Shown: positions 25,735 to 37,159 of the stretch, one piece after another
How the letters are laid out: the number at the start of each line of letters is the position of its first letter
Position numbering within the stretch: position 1 is the stretch's first letter
NCBI GenBank assembly: GCA_947034895.1
Contig: OX344763.1
Span: forward strand, 75,039,093-75,103,092
Source of the DNA: Rhytidiadelphus loreus
Lineage: Eukaryota; Streptophyta; Bryopsida; Hypnales; Hylocomiaceae
Reading direction: 5' to 3'
Length of the DNA: 64,000 nucleotides
Made by a program: the position numbers and the translations under genes
The notes under the pieces: generated by a model
What the model saw: the letters and a program-made list of their open reading frames with translations, nothing else
The model's database searches: none
Told to the model about the DNA's origin: nothing

Positions 25735-28575
25735 ATGGGCTCCACGATTGATCCTTTCAACAATATACTCTGGTCTGACGATGATGGGGATAGCGGACAT
25801 GATATGATTGTTGACATTCCTGAGTGTGAGGGAATTCCTCGACATCTGTGGAATACAAGTGTTGTTACTCTCTATAATGAGGAAGGTACTCTTGTTGGTG
25901 ATGGTGTATGTCACAGTGCGAATTCTGAGCTCGTGCTCGGTGCCGATGGTCCTCTCGGCGATACTCATGTAGCAGTGCACATTTCCAAGACTCATTCTGA
26001 AGTAGATATCCCCCAGGAGAGGGTACGTGCGTTGGTAGCATGGCCTATTCGCCTAGTCCACTGCCGTGGAGCAAGTCTGCATGACCATGACGCCAGGGAT
26101 AATCACAATCGATTACTAGCAAGTCATATGAATCCCCCTTCCTTGAAGTCCAACCGATCATATACAAGTAGCATTCAAAATCCGCCTCGCAAGACTTGCA
26201 TCAAAATGAAGGACCTTCTCAGTCAAGAATCCATCAATTTGGTGTCTAGTAAATTGTGCTGCAGTAGAAATTGTGTGCAGCCTTTTCCAAGAGAAAAAAT
26301 CCGAGCTTTCCGGCAGCGCATGTACCAAAACACATCGTTCAAGCATAGAGCTTTCATGAAAACTGAAGTGCATAGACAAGTGCATCAAAACTCGCGAGGT
26401 AGAAGGGTGGTTACAATTGATGAGATAGATGTTTGCATGAGAGCTTGGATGCATATTGCCGGGGTCCCTGAGTCTATTTTTTATCGCTATTAGAAATATG
26501 CCTTGAAGGATGGTCGTGAAGCCAGGGAGCATGGTAATTTGGGATTGATGAAGCCAAGAAAGCACATAGAACAAGCGGCTGTTACTCTGAAATGTATCTT
26601 AGAAAGAGAAGCGGATTACATGCCACATTGTACCCGAACTTTGAAGTCCGGGGACAAGGTCGTCTCCAAAATCTTACCAACTACTTTTCAATGGAAAGGT
26701 CAAATGGCAAAAATCAACGAGACCAATGTTGCATTCGGGCTGAAAGAAGTGTCCACATCTAACTTGAGCAAAATCAGGTCTACTAGGTTCTCTGAGTACG
26801 ATGTGAAGCAACCTGGAGATAATTTTGCTCGTTGTGGTACTTGTGACAAGTTGCGAGAGCTCATGAAGAGCGCTCTTGCGGGGTCTGAAACCGCTATGTT
26901 ATGGTCTCGGAGGTTGGACAAACACCTAGCCATTGCTCGGGCTCACAAAGAGATCTATTATGCGAATCGATATTGGTCGCACAATTCTCCCCATGAATGT
27001 CTTACAATCATGCATGACAAAATGGATCATGCAAAAACAGCTTCGCTTGTCTTCTCTCACAAAAGTAAGGAGCTCGATGGCCTTATGAAGTTGCCCGTGT
27101 CAGTCACTGGTATAATTGCGCATGGTCACGATGATGTCCGGTATGCACATTATGGCTTCGATTTCTTTCCCCATGATTCAAACTACACCATTGGTTCAAT
27201 GGCAAAGTTGTTGCGAGACCTTGAACAACCACCAAAGTCTTCTTCTAGACAGTTGTTTGTCAATGCATACTCATCACCATTGTTTGAAGCAGTGCTGAAG
27301 GGCAAAGAGATGTGTCAAGCGTCGCTTCCTGAACCACCGATAACCTTAGTGCTTGCAACGCCGTTGCCACCTATTCTTAATGTGCAAATGGATAATGCCA
27401 CTGGGGACAACAAAAACAGATAAATGTTTTGTTTTTGGTCTCTACTTGTCGCGAACAAGATCTTTCGTGAAGTGTATGTGAACTTCATGATCGTTGGTCA
27501 TACGCACGATGATATTGATGCATTGTTTGGGAGATGGAGCATGCTATTGAAGAAGGAGAGTTTCCCAACAGTTCCTGCGCTTATGAAGTCTTTCATGGGT
27601 GTGGAATCCATTCCTACTATTCCTCACCTAATTGAAGAGGTGCCCAATTTCAAGGGCTTCATTGCAGGTTCATTTCTTGACGGTGGCAACATCCTCGTAG
27701 GACATACGAGACCACAACAAGTCAAATTCTATTTAGATTTACATGGAACTCCGGTCATGAAGTACAAGCTACTGTGCACTGACGTGGACTGGTTGGGGGA
27801 AGATGGAAGAGGCATTAAGTTGAGGAAAGAAGACACTGAAGGGATTAGTTTGTGGCCGCGTGGAGTACCTTCGGCAGTTCAACAAGGAGCCATGAGAGGC
27901 GCACAAGACATTATGAAAGGTATATTTGGATTTGAGAAGTATTGGGAAAACATGTGCAATGCGGACGTGACTGGGGAGTACCGAAGGCGCTATGAGCATT
28001 TAGTGCATTACTAGCATGATGTGAGGGTGGCAATGCAAAACCCGAGACCGAGCACTACTGTTTTGCGAGATGGTTTTTGGCCGATAACGCGTGTTCAAGC
28101 GACTCTGGTGGATCAGTTAGGCGAAGATGGCGAGGATCGTGAAGAGTTTGCTGAGGATGATGCCTATGTTGGGCCTTTGTCTGGTCACCCACAACCATCC
28201 TTCAGGGTGGGACGTGATCTCTTCAATGGCTATTTCGTTGCAGTTTGACCTGTAGATGGTGACAGTCGACCAGTTTGGATTGCAAGGGCATTGTCTGATC
28301 CAAACTGTAATGCAAAGAAACCGAATTGTGTATTCATTCAATACTTCCGTCCAACATCTCGAAATCAAGATGTTCAAGACTACTACATTGGGTGGGATAC
28401 CGAAAGAGGTTTGCGTTGGAAGGTCGATGAAAATGAGCCGCCAGTTTGGGAGCATACAAACGCTTTGATGACAGCATGGAGGTCACAAATCAAAAAAGAT
28501 GCCGTGCGGTGGATGATTAAGATCCCGGCTGTTCAAATTGAAGTAATCAACCAGAGTCTTGCATCATACACTTGA
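25735..28575 (+). pseudogene. DUF7869-type protein of Element 1 (four stops)
   Basis: The coding frame starts at ATG 25735, a few bases after a TGTGTAG splice acceptor matched in Element 2. Features in order: an acidic N-terminus, a CCSRNC cysteine cluster, a GVPESIFYRY segment, a C-x2-C pair, YANRYWSHN, an IIAHGHDDVRYAH segment, VQMDNATGDNKNR and VGHTHDDIDALFGRW. The last two blocks are the hallmark of the DUF7869 family and resemble an acidic-triad nuclease fold. In-frame stops are TAG 26491, TAA 27421, TAG 28012 and TGA 28246. Relative to Element 2, the 28012 (TGG to TAG) and 28246 (CGA to TGA) stops fit cytosine deamination. Confidence 0.75.
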
Positions 28576-29019
28576 TATCTAATGACAAGTGTGCATGCAT
28601 GTTGGATGTTTCCTAATTATATTATAGTACATTGTCATGTTTTGTAGAATTGATGGAATTCTAATATAGAAAAATATGTGGAATTTCTTTAGGGCGATAG
28701 AATTTATATTATGAATGTTTGCTAATGCATAAATCTTTCAAAGTGTATGTTTTTTATTTAGAAAAAATAATGCATTTACATCTAGTATTCATATCTTTTG
28801 TAATATATTATGGTACTTTGTTTTCTCTATTTCTCATTCGATTCATTTTTTTATTTCACATTGTGTATATTTCATTTGGAATTGTACTTTGAATAATAAC
28901 CAAAAAAGTAGTGAATATACCCACTTTTTTATTTGTTAACATGTTAAGCACTTGTCACATTTAGGATAGAGGGCCGGTTGGAGGTTACAACTTTTCTGCT
29001 TGCAAAGCTCACTTAGCAG

Positions 29020-29135
29020 CACCAAGTCATGTATTTTTGTCATGCGCTCATACGAATTCAATGAGAATCGAACCTGGACCGCTTGGATGAGAAAAACGAT
29101 CTCTTACAACCAACCGCAGATGTCATGACTTGGTG
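29020..29135 (-). repeat. 116-bp tRNA-like foldback unit, Element 1 copy
   Basis: It is bounded by inverted repeats CACCAAGTCATG / CATGACTTGGTG. On the minus strand it contains GGTTCGATTC (B box). The same 116-bp unit occurs in opposite orientation at 32821-32936, at the same distance (about 450 bp) from the end of the DUF7869 gene. It is therefore shared by both elements. Confidence 0.6.
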
Positions 29136-29479
29136 TTCAGGATAGGAAATGATCTTCACTTATATGAATCAGAAATTGCTATTACAAAGAATGAAATGTA
29201 TTGCAAGACTCTATAAGTCAAAAAACTCTCATTTTAATGGAAATTGCTCTAATGACATGAATGAATTTAGTGTATATCAACCTAAATTGTCTAAATCCAA
29301 CATTCAATTTTTAGCATCTAAATAGATATATTATTTTGAGAGGGTCCCAAACTCCCAAATTAATGAATATAGTGTTTAATGGTAGGTGAGATCAGGGTTG
29401 TCATACCGGACGGATGTCCGGTTCGCCCGTCCGATAGAGGTCTCGCCCGTCCGATGTGGTCAACACTAAAGTTGACTTT

Positions 29480-30430
29480 TTTTAACCCTTAAAGGACCGT
29501 CACTATGTTTTCACCAAAAACTCTCTAAAACTGTCATTTCTAGTACAACTACCAAAATTTTGATAAAAAACTTTTTTTGACATATCTAACCGTAGGATGT
29601 TGTATTATATAGTATCAAAAACTTGTGGTAAAAATTTCAGACATTTCCACCGGGTGGATTGCAAGATATAAGCATTCAAAATTTCAAATTAACTAAAATA
29701 ATTTTTTTGACCCTGCGAAAAGCAGGGCAGCTGCACTTCACAAGCTCACATTTCTATGAAAAAATGACCTAAATGGTGGTGCTTCTTTGGATTTGTTTTC
29801 CTAGACAAGTTGGCCACATGCTTGAAAATTTTCAGATCATTTGGAATAGTACAACATATAGGAAAAAAATAGTAAGTAGGTAGTACTAGAGAATGATTAA
29901 AAATACTAAATTATTTACAATTTAAATATGGAATTGAAAATTTACAATTCCAATGGTCGAAATGTTGTAATAATGTATGTACATCCTATAATTTTATTTT
30001 TGTCCAAAAATATTGAAAATTGGATAAGATAAAGGATGTCAAAGTTTATTTTAGAGCAAGAAATCCAAAACTGCCCGCAAACAGAAAATCCTCATAATCC
30101 TCATAATTTTTTACTCATTGATCAAAACCGAATGATTATAAGCTTTTTGCCTTTTTCTGTATATCAAACTCTAAAAAATCAATTTCAAATCTAATTAGTT
30201 GTTTGCTACTTTGTTTACTACACATTCACAAATTCACAGAAGTCATACAACTGTCTTGATGGAAGAAAGACCAAATTGCATATTACAAGATTTTCACCAT
30301 ATGTCCGTATCTTTATGTATGAAATGTGTAGCAACCATGAAATACACATGCTTGATGCTCTTCTAACCAAAAATGTGTGGTCTGCCTATAAAACTATCAC
30401 ATACTAGAGCTCAAAAAGTAAAAACAATAT
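29480..30430 (+). repeat. Dispersed non-coding repeat, copy 2, and kinase 3' flank
   Basis: Homologous in the same orientation to 52600-53350 (ACCGTAGGAT, AAATTTCA, GATTG.AAGATAT, GCATTCAAA in series). It fills the space between the hAT left terminus and the kinase stop codon at 30432. No gene is seen. Confidence 0.5.
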
Positions 30431-30431
30431 A

Positions 30432-32012
30432 TTATGTCCGATAACAACATTCGGGCATAGTCCAACAGTGAGGTGCCTTCCTCAAAGTGTCTAGAACATC
30501 AGGCACAGATGCCCTCTCGCCTACATCTATTTTCTGGAGGCTCAGTAGTTGAATCCTCAAATGTTGATACTGCTCTGGGTTTTTGGTCGTAAAATACTTT
30601 GGATCCCACTCTTCTTTCCAAATTTGATATGCTATCCATCCAGTTGCATATGCATCAGCAGCCATGGAGTAGAAGTGTTTTTTCTGCATGACTTCAAGTG
30701 AGGTCTTTGACCCCTTCTCTCCATACATGTAGAACAACTCAAGGGCTGCATGTTTTCGTTGTTTTTTCTCCCGTTGGAGCTCCTCCATGGTTCGATAACC
30801 ATACCTTGATGGCTCCTTCTTTACAACTCGACCAGAAAGCCCCCAATCGCAAATCCCAATGTACACTGTGTTTTCTTTCCATTCATCAAAATGGAGCAAA
30901 ACGTTGGATGGAGTAATGTCATTGTGTAAATATTTTGCTTCATGGCATTTTCCCACTATGACAAGCAATGATAAAGCCAAATTCACGCGGTTTCGGCGAT
31001 AAGTTGCAACCCAACCGAGTTCTTCCTACGTCAACCCTGCATCATGTTGTCTCGTGATGTCATCCACATCCAACGATTCACTTACTTTTGAGTTGTACTT
31101 GGCCAAGAAAGAAATCAAAGACCCTCCATTCCACCATAGCGTATAGCCTTCCATTGTTTTTGGATGGATGTACGTAAGTCTTACGATACCAGGATGTATC
31201 ACTGGACACCCCCCCGCCTCGCTTACAATAGCTTGGCGCTTCTCCTTCTCATTCGAGGTCTTCAAAGTCTTCCCGGCGAAGCAAATCCAACTGGGAATGC
31301 TTTGTAGTCTCGTGAGCACCACCTTCCTCACAGTCCCATATGATCCAGTCATAGTTTGATTCGGCATGGGATTCACTTTCACACAACTTTCCAACCACTT
31401 GAATGTTCCACTCACATAATGAGCTCGTATTTGGTCTTCAAGCGTCGCTTTCCATGGTGCTTGTTTCTTTCTACGCGAGGAAGAAAATTGTTGGGAGAAC
31501 TTCTGAATTTGGTACAATCTTGAACCAAATTCCTTGTCATGCGTGTCCCAATCACTACCATCCTCTTTCTTCTTCGTGTGATAACACCAATTCGCCACAA
31601 TATTGGTGGTCAATTGCGACACTTGTTTATCCAACCACTCAGAGTGCAACCAGTAATCTTGATAGTTGTTGAATCGTTCGGATGCTCTAAATTTAGTCTC
31701 CAACTCTTGCCGCACTTCAGCATTCAACTTGTGGTACCCTTCTTCGTTGAAATTCACGTATTCTCTGCACATCATTCCCACACTTCGTTGCGTGTAAAAC
31801 TTGACCGCTATTGCTCTAGCCTCAAGCACATATTCGTGAGGGGGCATGTCAGGATTGGGTTGGTTTTTACGCTTCGACCTGCTGGATGATGAGGGATTGG
31901 ATGACCCTGAAGCCCCTGACACATTTGTGGCTGGAGGCACCACTTCAAAAATTGCATCCAAGTCTTCAAACACCGAGCGGTGACCCGATGACCCACTCCC
32001 TTGTCCTGCCAT
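30432..32012 (-). pseudogene. hAT-borne protein kinase, copy B (one in-frame stop)
   Basis: About 527 codons from ATG 32012 (MAGQGSGSSG) with a single TAG at 31028-31026. The N-terminal 240 residues are a family-specific domain shared with copy A. The kinase domain shows the glycine loop (TGSYGTVRKV), a beta-3 lysine (ICFAGKTLK), the catalytic loop LHNDITPSNVLL (H-N-D with the downstream Asn) and CDWGLS in place of DFG. Kinase activity is plausible because Lys, catalytic Asp, Asn and metal-binding Asp are all present; substrates are unknown. It diverges from RING copy B across a shared promoter. The sense strand reads through the stop in the same frame, so one substitution separates it from an intact frame. 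Confidence 0.75.
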
Positions 32013-32183
32013 TGTACAATATTTCGGACCACCAAAGTTTCGGAGAAAATCAAAAAAATCGGGTGCTATATGTGGGCCAAGCCCAATCACCCACCAAACT
32101 CACTTCCAAGGGTCGCTTGCGCAAACAAAGGTGTGAGGTGTAGGGCGTGGACTTGGCAAAGGAAAAATGAGGGAGCACATGGG

Positions 32184-32392
32184 ATTTATAGTCCCCGCCC
32201 CTCCCACGTCCGCGCCCTGGCCCGACACGTCCCCGCCCTGGCCCGAGCCGTCCCTGCCCCGCCCGACACGTCCCTGCCCCGGCCCAACACGTCCCCGCCT
32301 TGGCTCGTACACGTCCCCGCCTTGGTTCGGAAACGTCCTTGCCCTGGCCCCAGACGTCCCCGCCCTGACAGGCAGATTTGAGGACTATAAAA
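32184..32392. promoter_or_regulatory. Bidirectional promoter: 8-unit GC array between two TATA boxes
   Basis: Eight direct units of about 21 bp (ACGTCCCCGCCCTGGCCCG consensus) fill 32205-32370. A TATAAAT on the minus strand (32190-32184) sits 172 bp before the kinase ATG. A TATAAAA on the plus strand (32386-32392) sits 125 bp before the RING ATG. The same core, GTCCCCGCCCTG, recurs at 54610-54735, 55800-55915 and 60440-60515 inside this hAT only. Confidence 0.75.
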
Positions 32393-32820
32393 GTCCGTCC
32401 CCGCCCCATTAGTCCTTGCCCTGTGTATTCCAAATCCTCCACCTCTTCATTGAGCTGGTCGTTGGCGTTGTGTAGGGCCCTTTACAGTATATAGGTTTTT
32501 GCCAAAAAAATTCACAATGGCGACACCACCAAGAACCAACAAAGCTGAACGAGACAGGACTCGACTAAGGCAGGGTAAAACACTATATTCATTAAAATGG
32601 GAGGATCGGACCCTCTCAAAATGAAGTAGTCCATTTAGACGTTAACAATTGAGTTTTAAATCTAGCCAATATCCATTCATAAACACAAAATCTATTAGTT
32701 GCAAAGTGTAGTTTCCATTAAAATGAGAGTTTTGATAGTCAAATATATGTACAATTGATTTTGTTCTGTATAATACTAGTCTTCAAATTCATATAAGTAA
32801 AGATTAGGTCCTACGCTAGA

Positions 32821-32936
32821 CACCAAGTCATGAGCTCCGTGGTTGGTTGTAAGGGGTTATTTATCTCATCCACGCGGTCCGGGTTCGATTCCTGTTGAAT
32901 TCGTATGAGCGCATGACAGAAAAACATGACTTGGTG
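32821..32936 (+). repeat. 116-bp tRNA-like foldback unit, Element 2 copy
   Basis: Ends CACCAAGTCATG / CATGACTTGGTG. Inside are an A-box-like TGAGCTCCGTGG (32831-32842) and a B box GGTTCGATTCC (32882-32892), about 40 bp apart as in tRNA genes. No full cloverleaf or acceptor stem can be drawn, so it is tRNA-derived and not a tRNA gene. It matches 29020-29135 inverted. Confidence 0.6.
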
Positions 32937-33375
32937 TTGCTAAGTGAGCTTCGCAGGCAGGAAAGTCGTAACACCAACCAACCCCTACCCAAAATGTGAC
33001 AAGTACTTTACACATTATCAAAATAAAAAGTGGATATGTCCACTCCACTTTTTTTGGAATAATTACTAATATAATTTCAAATGAAATATACTCATTGATA
33101 CAAAAAACAAAAAACAGATTGAAAAACTATGATAAACTAAACACGACAATATAATAGGAAGTATATAAATACCGTATGAACATTTCATTGTCATCTAAAA
33201 ACAAAAAACACACTCCAAAACATCTATATAGCAGCAAAAATTAAATTAGTAAAAAATCAAATGAAACCTACACTACATAAATATATAAAAAACACATCTG
33301 TTATATGAATGAAGAAGTTGGTAAAATCATAATTAAACCAAATTCACACCATCAATTCATATTAAACTTCAAATA

Positions 33376-36213
33376 TCATGTATATGATGCAAGACTTTGG
33401 TTGATGACTTCTATTTGAGCTGCCGGAATCTTAATCATGCATTGCACAGTATCTCTTCTGATTTGAGACTTCCATGCTGTCATCAAGGCGTTTGTTTCCT
33501 CCCAAACTGGTGGTTCAGCTTCATCGACCTTCCACCGCAAACCTCTTTCACTGTCCCATCCTATGTAGTTGTTCTGAACATCCTCATTTCGGGATGTTGG
33601 ACGAAAATATTGAATGAGCACACAATTTGGTTTCTCTGGATTACAAAAAGGGTCAGACAAAGCCCTTGCAATCCAAACTGGTCGAGTATCACCATCCGTG
33701 GGTCGAATTGCAACAAAGTAGCCTTCGAAGAGATCTCGAGCGCCCCTGAAAGATGGTTCTGGGCGACCTCGTAAAGGCCCGACGTAGGCGTCATCTTCCC
33801 CGAACTCTTCACGAACCTCACCATCTTCATTTAATTCGTCAGCAGCAGTTGCTTCAACATGAGTAGTTGGCCAAAAACCATCCTTCAAAACCAAGGAAGG
33901 AGTTACTAGTTCTAGCAATGCTTCCTTCACACCACGCCAATAGTGTATCAAATGCTCATACCGTCTTCGATACTCTCCACTTACATCTGAATTGCACAAA
34001 TTTTGCCAATATCTCACAAATCCAGATATCCCTTTCAGAATGTCCTCCACGCCTCTCATTGACCTTTGTGGAACTGATGAAGGTACTCCACGAGGCCACA
34101 AACTCCGTCCTCCTACATCTTCTTTCCACAACTTAATGCCTCTACCTTCTTCCCCTAGCCATTCTACATCAATGCACAACAGTTTGTACTTCATGACTGG
34201 ACACCTTGCTGAATCTAGGTAGAACTTCACTTGTTGTGGCTTGGTGTGTCCAATGAGTTTCTCATCACCATCTACAAATGATCCTTCAATAAATCCCTTG
34301 AAATCGGGCACCTCCTCTATAAGGTGAGGGATAGTGGGAATGGATTCCACATCCATGAATGACTTCATGAGAGTAGGGATTGTTGGAAAACTCTCCTTCT
34401 TCAACAGCATGCTCCATCTTCCAAACAACGCATCAATGTCATCATGCGTGTGGCCAACAATCATGAAATTCACGTATATTTCACGAAAGATTTTGTTTGC
34501 CACAAGTAGAGACCAAAAACCGAACACAAATCTGTTCTTGTTGTCCCCTGTGGCGTTATCCATTTGCACATTAAGAATGGGTGGCAACGGTGTTGCAGGA
34601 ACCAATGTGTCTGTTGCTGGGGGTAGCGAGGCTTCACACATCTCTGAGCCTTTCAAGACCGCATCAAACAAAGATGTAGATCTCGAATTCACAAACAACT
34701 GCCGAGAAGAAGACTTTGGTGGTTGTTCGAGGTCTCGCAATAACTTTGCCATTGAACCAATGGTGTAATTCGAATCGTGGGGGAAAAAGTCTAAGCCATA
34801 ATGAGCATAACGCACATCAGCATGACCATGTGCAATCATGCCAGTCACAGACAAAGGCAACTTCATGAGGCTATCCAGCTCTTTACTCTTATGTGAGAAA
34901 ACAGGAGAAGCTGTTTTGGCATGATCCATCTTGTCATGCATGATTGTCAAGCACTCGTGTGGAAAATTATGAGATCGATACCGATTTGCATAGTACAATT
35001 CCCTATGTGCTCGAGCAATAGCCAGATGTTTGTCAAGTAACATTTGCCACTTCAAACAAGTCTGTGATCCTGCTAAAGTACCCTTTATAAGCTCTCGAAG
35101 TTTGTCACATTTTGCGCAGCGAGCAAAATTATCTCCAGGCTTCTTGACATCATACTCTGAGAACCGCGACGATCTAATCTTGCTCAAGTTTGATGAAGAG
35201 ACCTCCTTGAGTCCGAAAGCAGCATTGGTTTTGTTAATTTTTGCCATCTGTCCCTTCCATTGAAATGTTGCCGGGAGAATCATGGAGACGACCTTGTCTC
35301 CTGACTTGAGAGTCCGAGTACGATGTGGCATATGATCTGCCTCTTTTTCAAGAATGCACTTCAACGTAGCAGTAGCTTGTTGAGTATGCATTCTAGTCTT
35401 CACTTGCCTAGTATTGCCATGAACCGTCGCTTCACGACCTTCCTTCTTGTATGCTTGGTAGCGGTAGAAGGTAGACTCTGGGACCCCAGAGATGTACATC
35501 CACGCTCGCATGCAAACATCTATCCCATCAATCGTCACCATCCTTCTCCCTGCATAGTCACGATGCATTTGTCTATGCACATCGGTCTTCATGAAAGCTC
35601 TGTGTTTGAAAGTAGAATTCTGGTACATGCGTTCACGGAAGGCTCGAATTTTCTCCCTAGGAAATGGCTGCACACAATTTCTGCTGCAGCACACCTTGCT
35701 TGAAACTGCATGGATAGAGTCTTGAGTGAGAAAACCTTTTGTTTTTATGCATGTCTCACGTGGAGGGTTTCGAACGTCACTTGTATACGATCGAACACAT
35801 GTTCTAGATGGTGGGTTCAAAAGTCTTGCTTGCAATTGGTTCTAATTATCTCGGGCTTCATGGTCATGCAGACTTGCTCCTCGGCAGTGCACTAGTGTGA
35901 TTGGCCAGACTATCAATGAGTACACCTGCTCTTCGGGGATGTCAGCCTCAGAAAATGATTTACAAAGGTGAACAGCCACGTTCGCATCACCAAGCGGACC
36001 ATTCGCTCCAAGCACCAAGTCTGAGTTCACGCTATGACAGGTACCTTCACCAACAAGTACTCCTTCCGGGTTGTATAGAGTTACACACTTTGTGTTCCAC
36101 AAACGACGAGGAAGACCCTCGCATTCGGGAACGTCAACAACTACTTCTTGAGGCACTTGATCCTCAATGTCCGAAAAGTCTAAGTCACTGACATCAGCAG
36201 CTATGGGATTCAT
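33376..36213 (-). pseudogene. DUF7869-type protein of Element 2 (single TAG; candidate transposase)
   Basis: About 945 codons from ATG 36213 (after a CTACAG acceptor) to 33376, interrupted only by TAG at 35844-35842; the Element 1 copy has a His codon there. The N-terminal 120 residues are acidic with VPECEGLPRRLWNT. Then CCSRNC, GIDVCMRAW...GVPESTFYRY, C-x2-C (CAKCDKL), the MIAHGHADVRYAH region, VQMDNATGDNKNRF and NFMIVGHTHDDIDALFGRWS. The DN...NKN and HTHDDID blocks are the DUF7869 signature. Because it is the largest conserved enzyme-like protein in both copies, I infer that it is the transposase or part of it. A C-terminal segment (GWDSERGLRWKVDE) is also conserved. Confidence 0.75.
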
Positions 36214-36341
36214 GGTATCTGTAGATTACAATGAGTAATTATATGATTAGAATATTTAAAGTCATTTCAAGATCCACATAAAGAAGGATATCATTATATT
36301 CGATGCAACTCAATACCAACAGGACAATACAATGTAGCAAG

Positions 36342-37148
36342 TCAGCTCGAATCGAGCTGATGAATAAGGCCCAGAAATAAGAATTACTAGTCACATTGAA
36401 GGTCAAAAACTTCAAGGATACTCCAACTGAAATGGAGAAACTTCATTGTTAAATCCAAAGAAGCAAAGAACTAGAGACCAGGCCTTAACTGGAAGGCAGT
36501 TTTGTGGCAAATCCAGAACTCATGAGCTGTAAATCTAAACCAGACTGATGTTCCAACCAAAATACATGTCTACACTCTCATCAATTAATAGTTTAATGAA
36601 GAGAAAACATGAATTCAATCTAAATGAGAATCTCTACAGAGGATGTGTTGAGACTTGCATATCAGCGCGAGTCAAGCTAACTTGCAAGGTCTACTGCAAT
36701 ATTATTCCTCGAGATGATACAGATGGAATAGAATGTAGACATTCATAAAGGGAACAATTAAAATAATAAAAGGAAATACAAATTAATAGACGTAGCGACT
36801 GATATGATTGACCTCCTGTATGTAGAGTTCCATTTCCAGAAATTCAAGAACCCTTGCCAATCAGCTCGAATCGAGCTGATTGGCATGACTTAATATATTT
36901 ATGTTATGAAAATCAGACACCAGAACCTGTAGACTTATCTGGCGAAGAAACTAATATGTCCGACCTCCTTTGTACAGAGGTCCTGGTCCATAATTTCAGG
37001 ACCCTCGGTAAATCAGCTCGAGTCGAGCTGATTTGTAGAACATGCAATTTACAAAATATCGGCGTGGGTTGAGCCCGAGGTACACCATTCATAGCTATAT
37101 CGGTTTACGTATTCTGGAACATGTAAATTAGCTCGACTCGAGCTGATA
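36342..37148. promoter_or_regulatory. Element 2 palindrome set, DUF7869-gene side
   Basis: TCAGCTCGANTCGAGCTGA sites are at 36342-36360 (centre A), 36859-36881 (A, extended to 23 bp), 37011-37033 (G, 23 bp) and 37128-37148 (C). A decayed one lies near 36652-36672. They lie 130-935 bp upstream of the DUF7869 start codon, mirroring the position of the Element 1 sites at 25028-25648. Confidence 0.88.
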
Positions 37149-37159
37149 TGTGTCAGCCA

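Larger units (their letters stand above)
10387..29376 (-). mobile_element. Element 1: decayed multigene DNA transposon, left end missing
   Basis: The gene order mirrors Element 2 in inverted orientation: FCP1-like and GQHS-type genes on minus (11500-10387, 15954-11799) and a DUF7869-type gene on plus (25735-28575). The right terminus (29352-29376) reads ...TTAATGAATATAGTGTT, matching the Element 2 terminus. The left terminus and the small third gene are lost at 10387, where the LTR-like sequence abuts. It holds about 17 copies of the TTAGGTCGANTCGACCTAA palindrome. All genes carry stops or frameshifts, so it is an inactive, older copy. Confidence 0.8.

Noticed and set aside
32821..32936. Functional tRNA gene
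   Set aside because: A and B boxes are present but no acceptor stem or anticodon arm can be drawn.
10863..36000. Stop-codon reassignment or selenoprotein-type read-through
   Set aside because: Stops of all three kinds are present, differ between copies and come with frameshifts, so decay is the simpler explanation.
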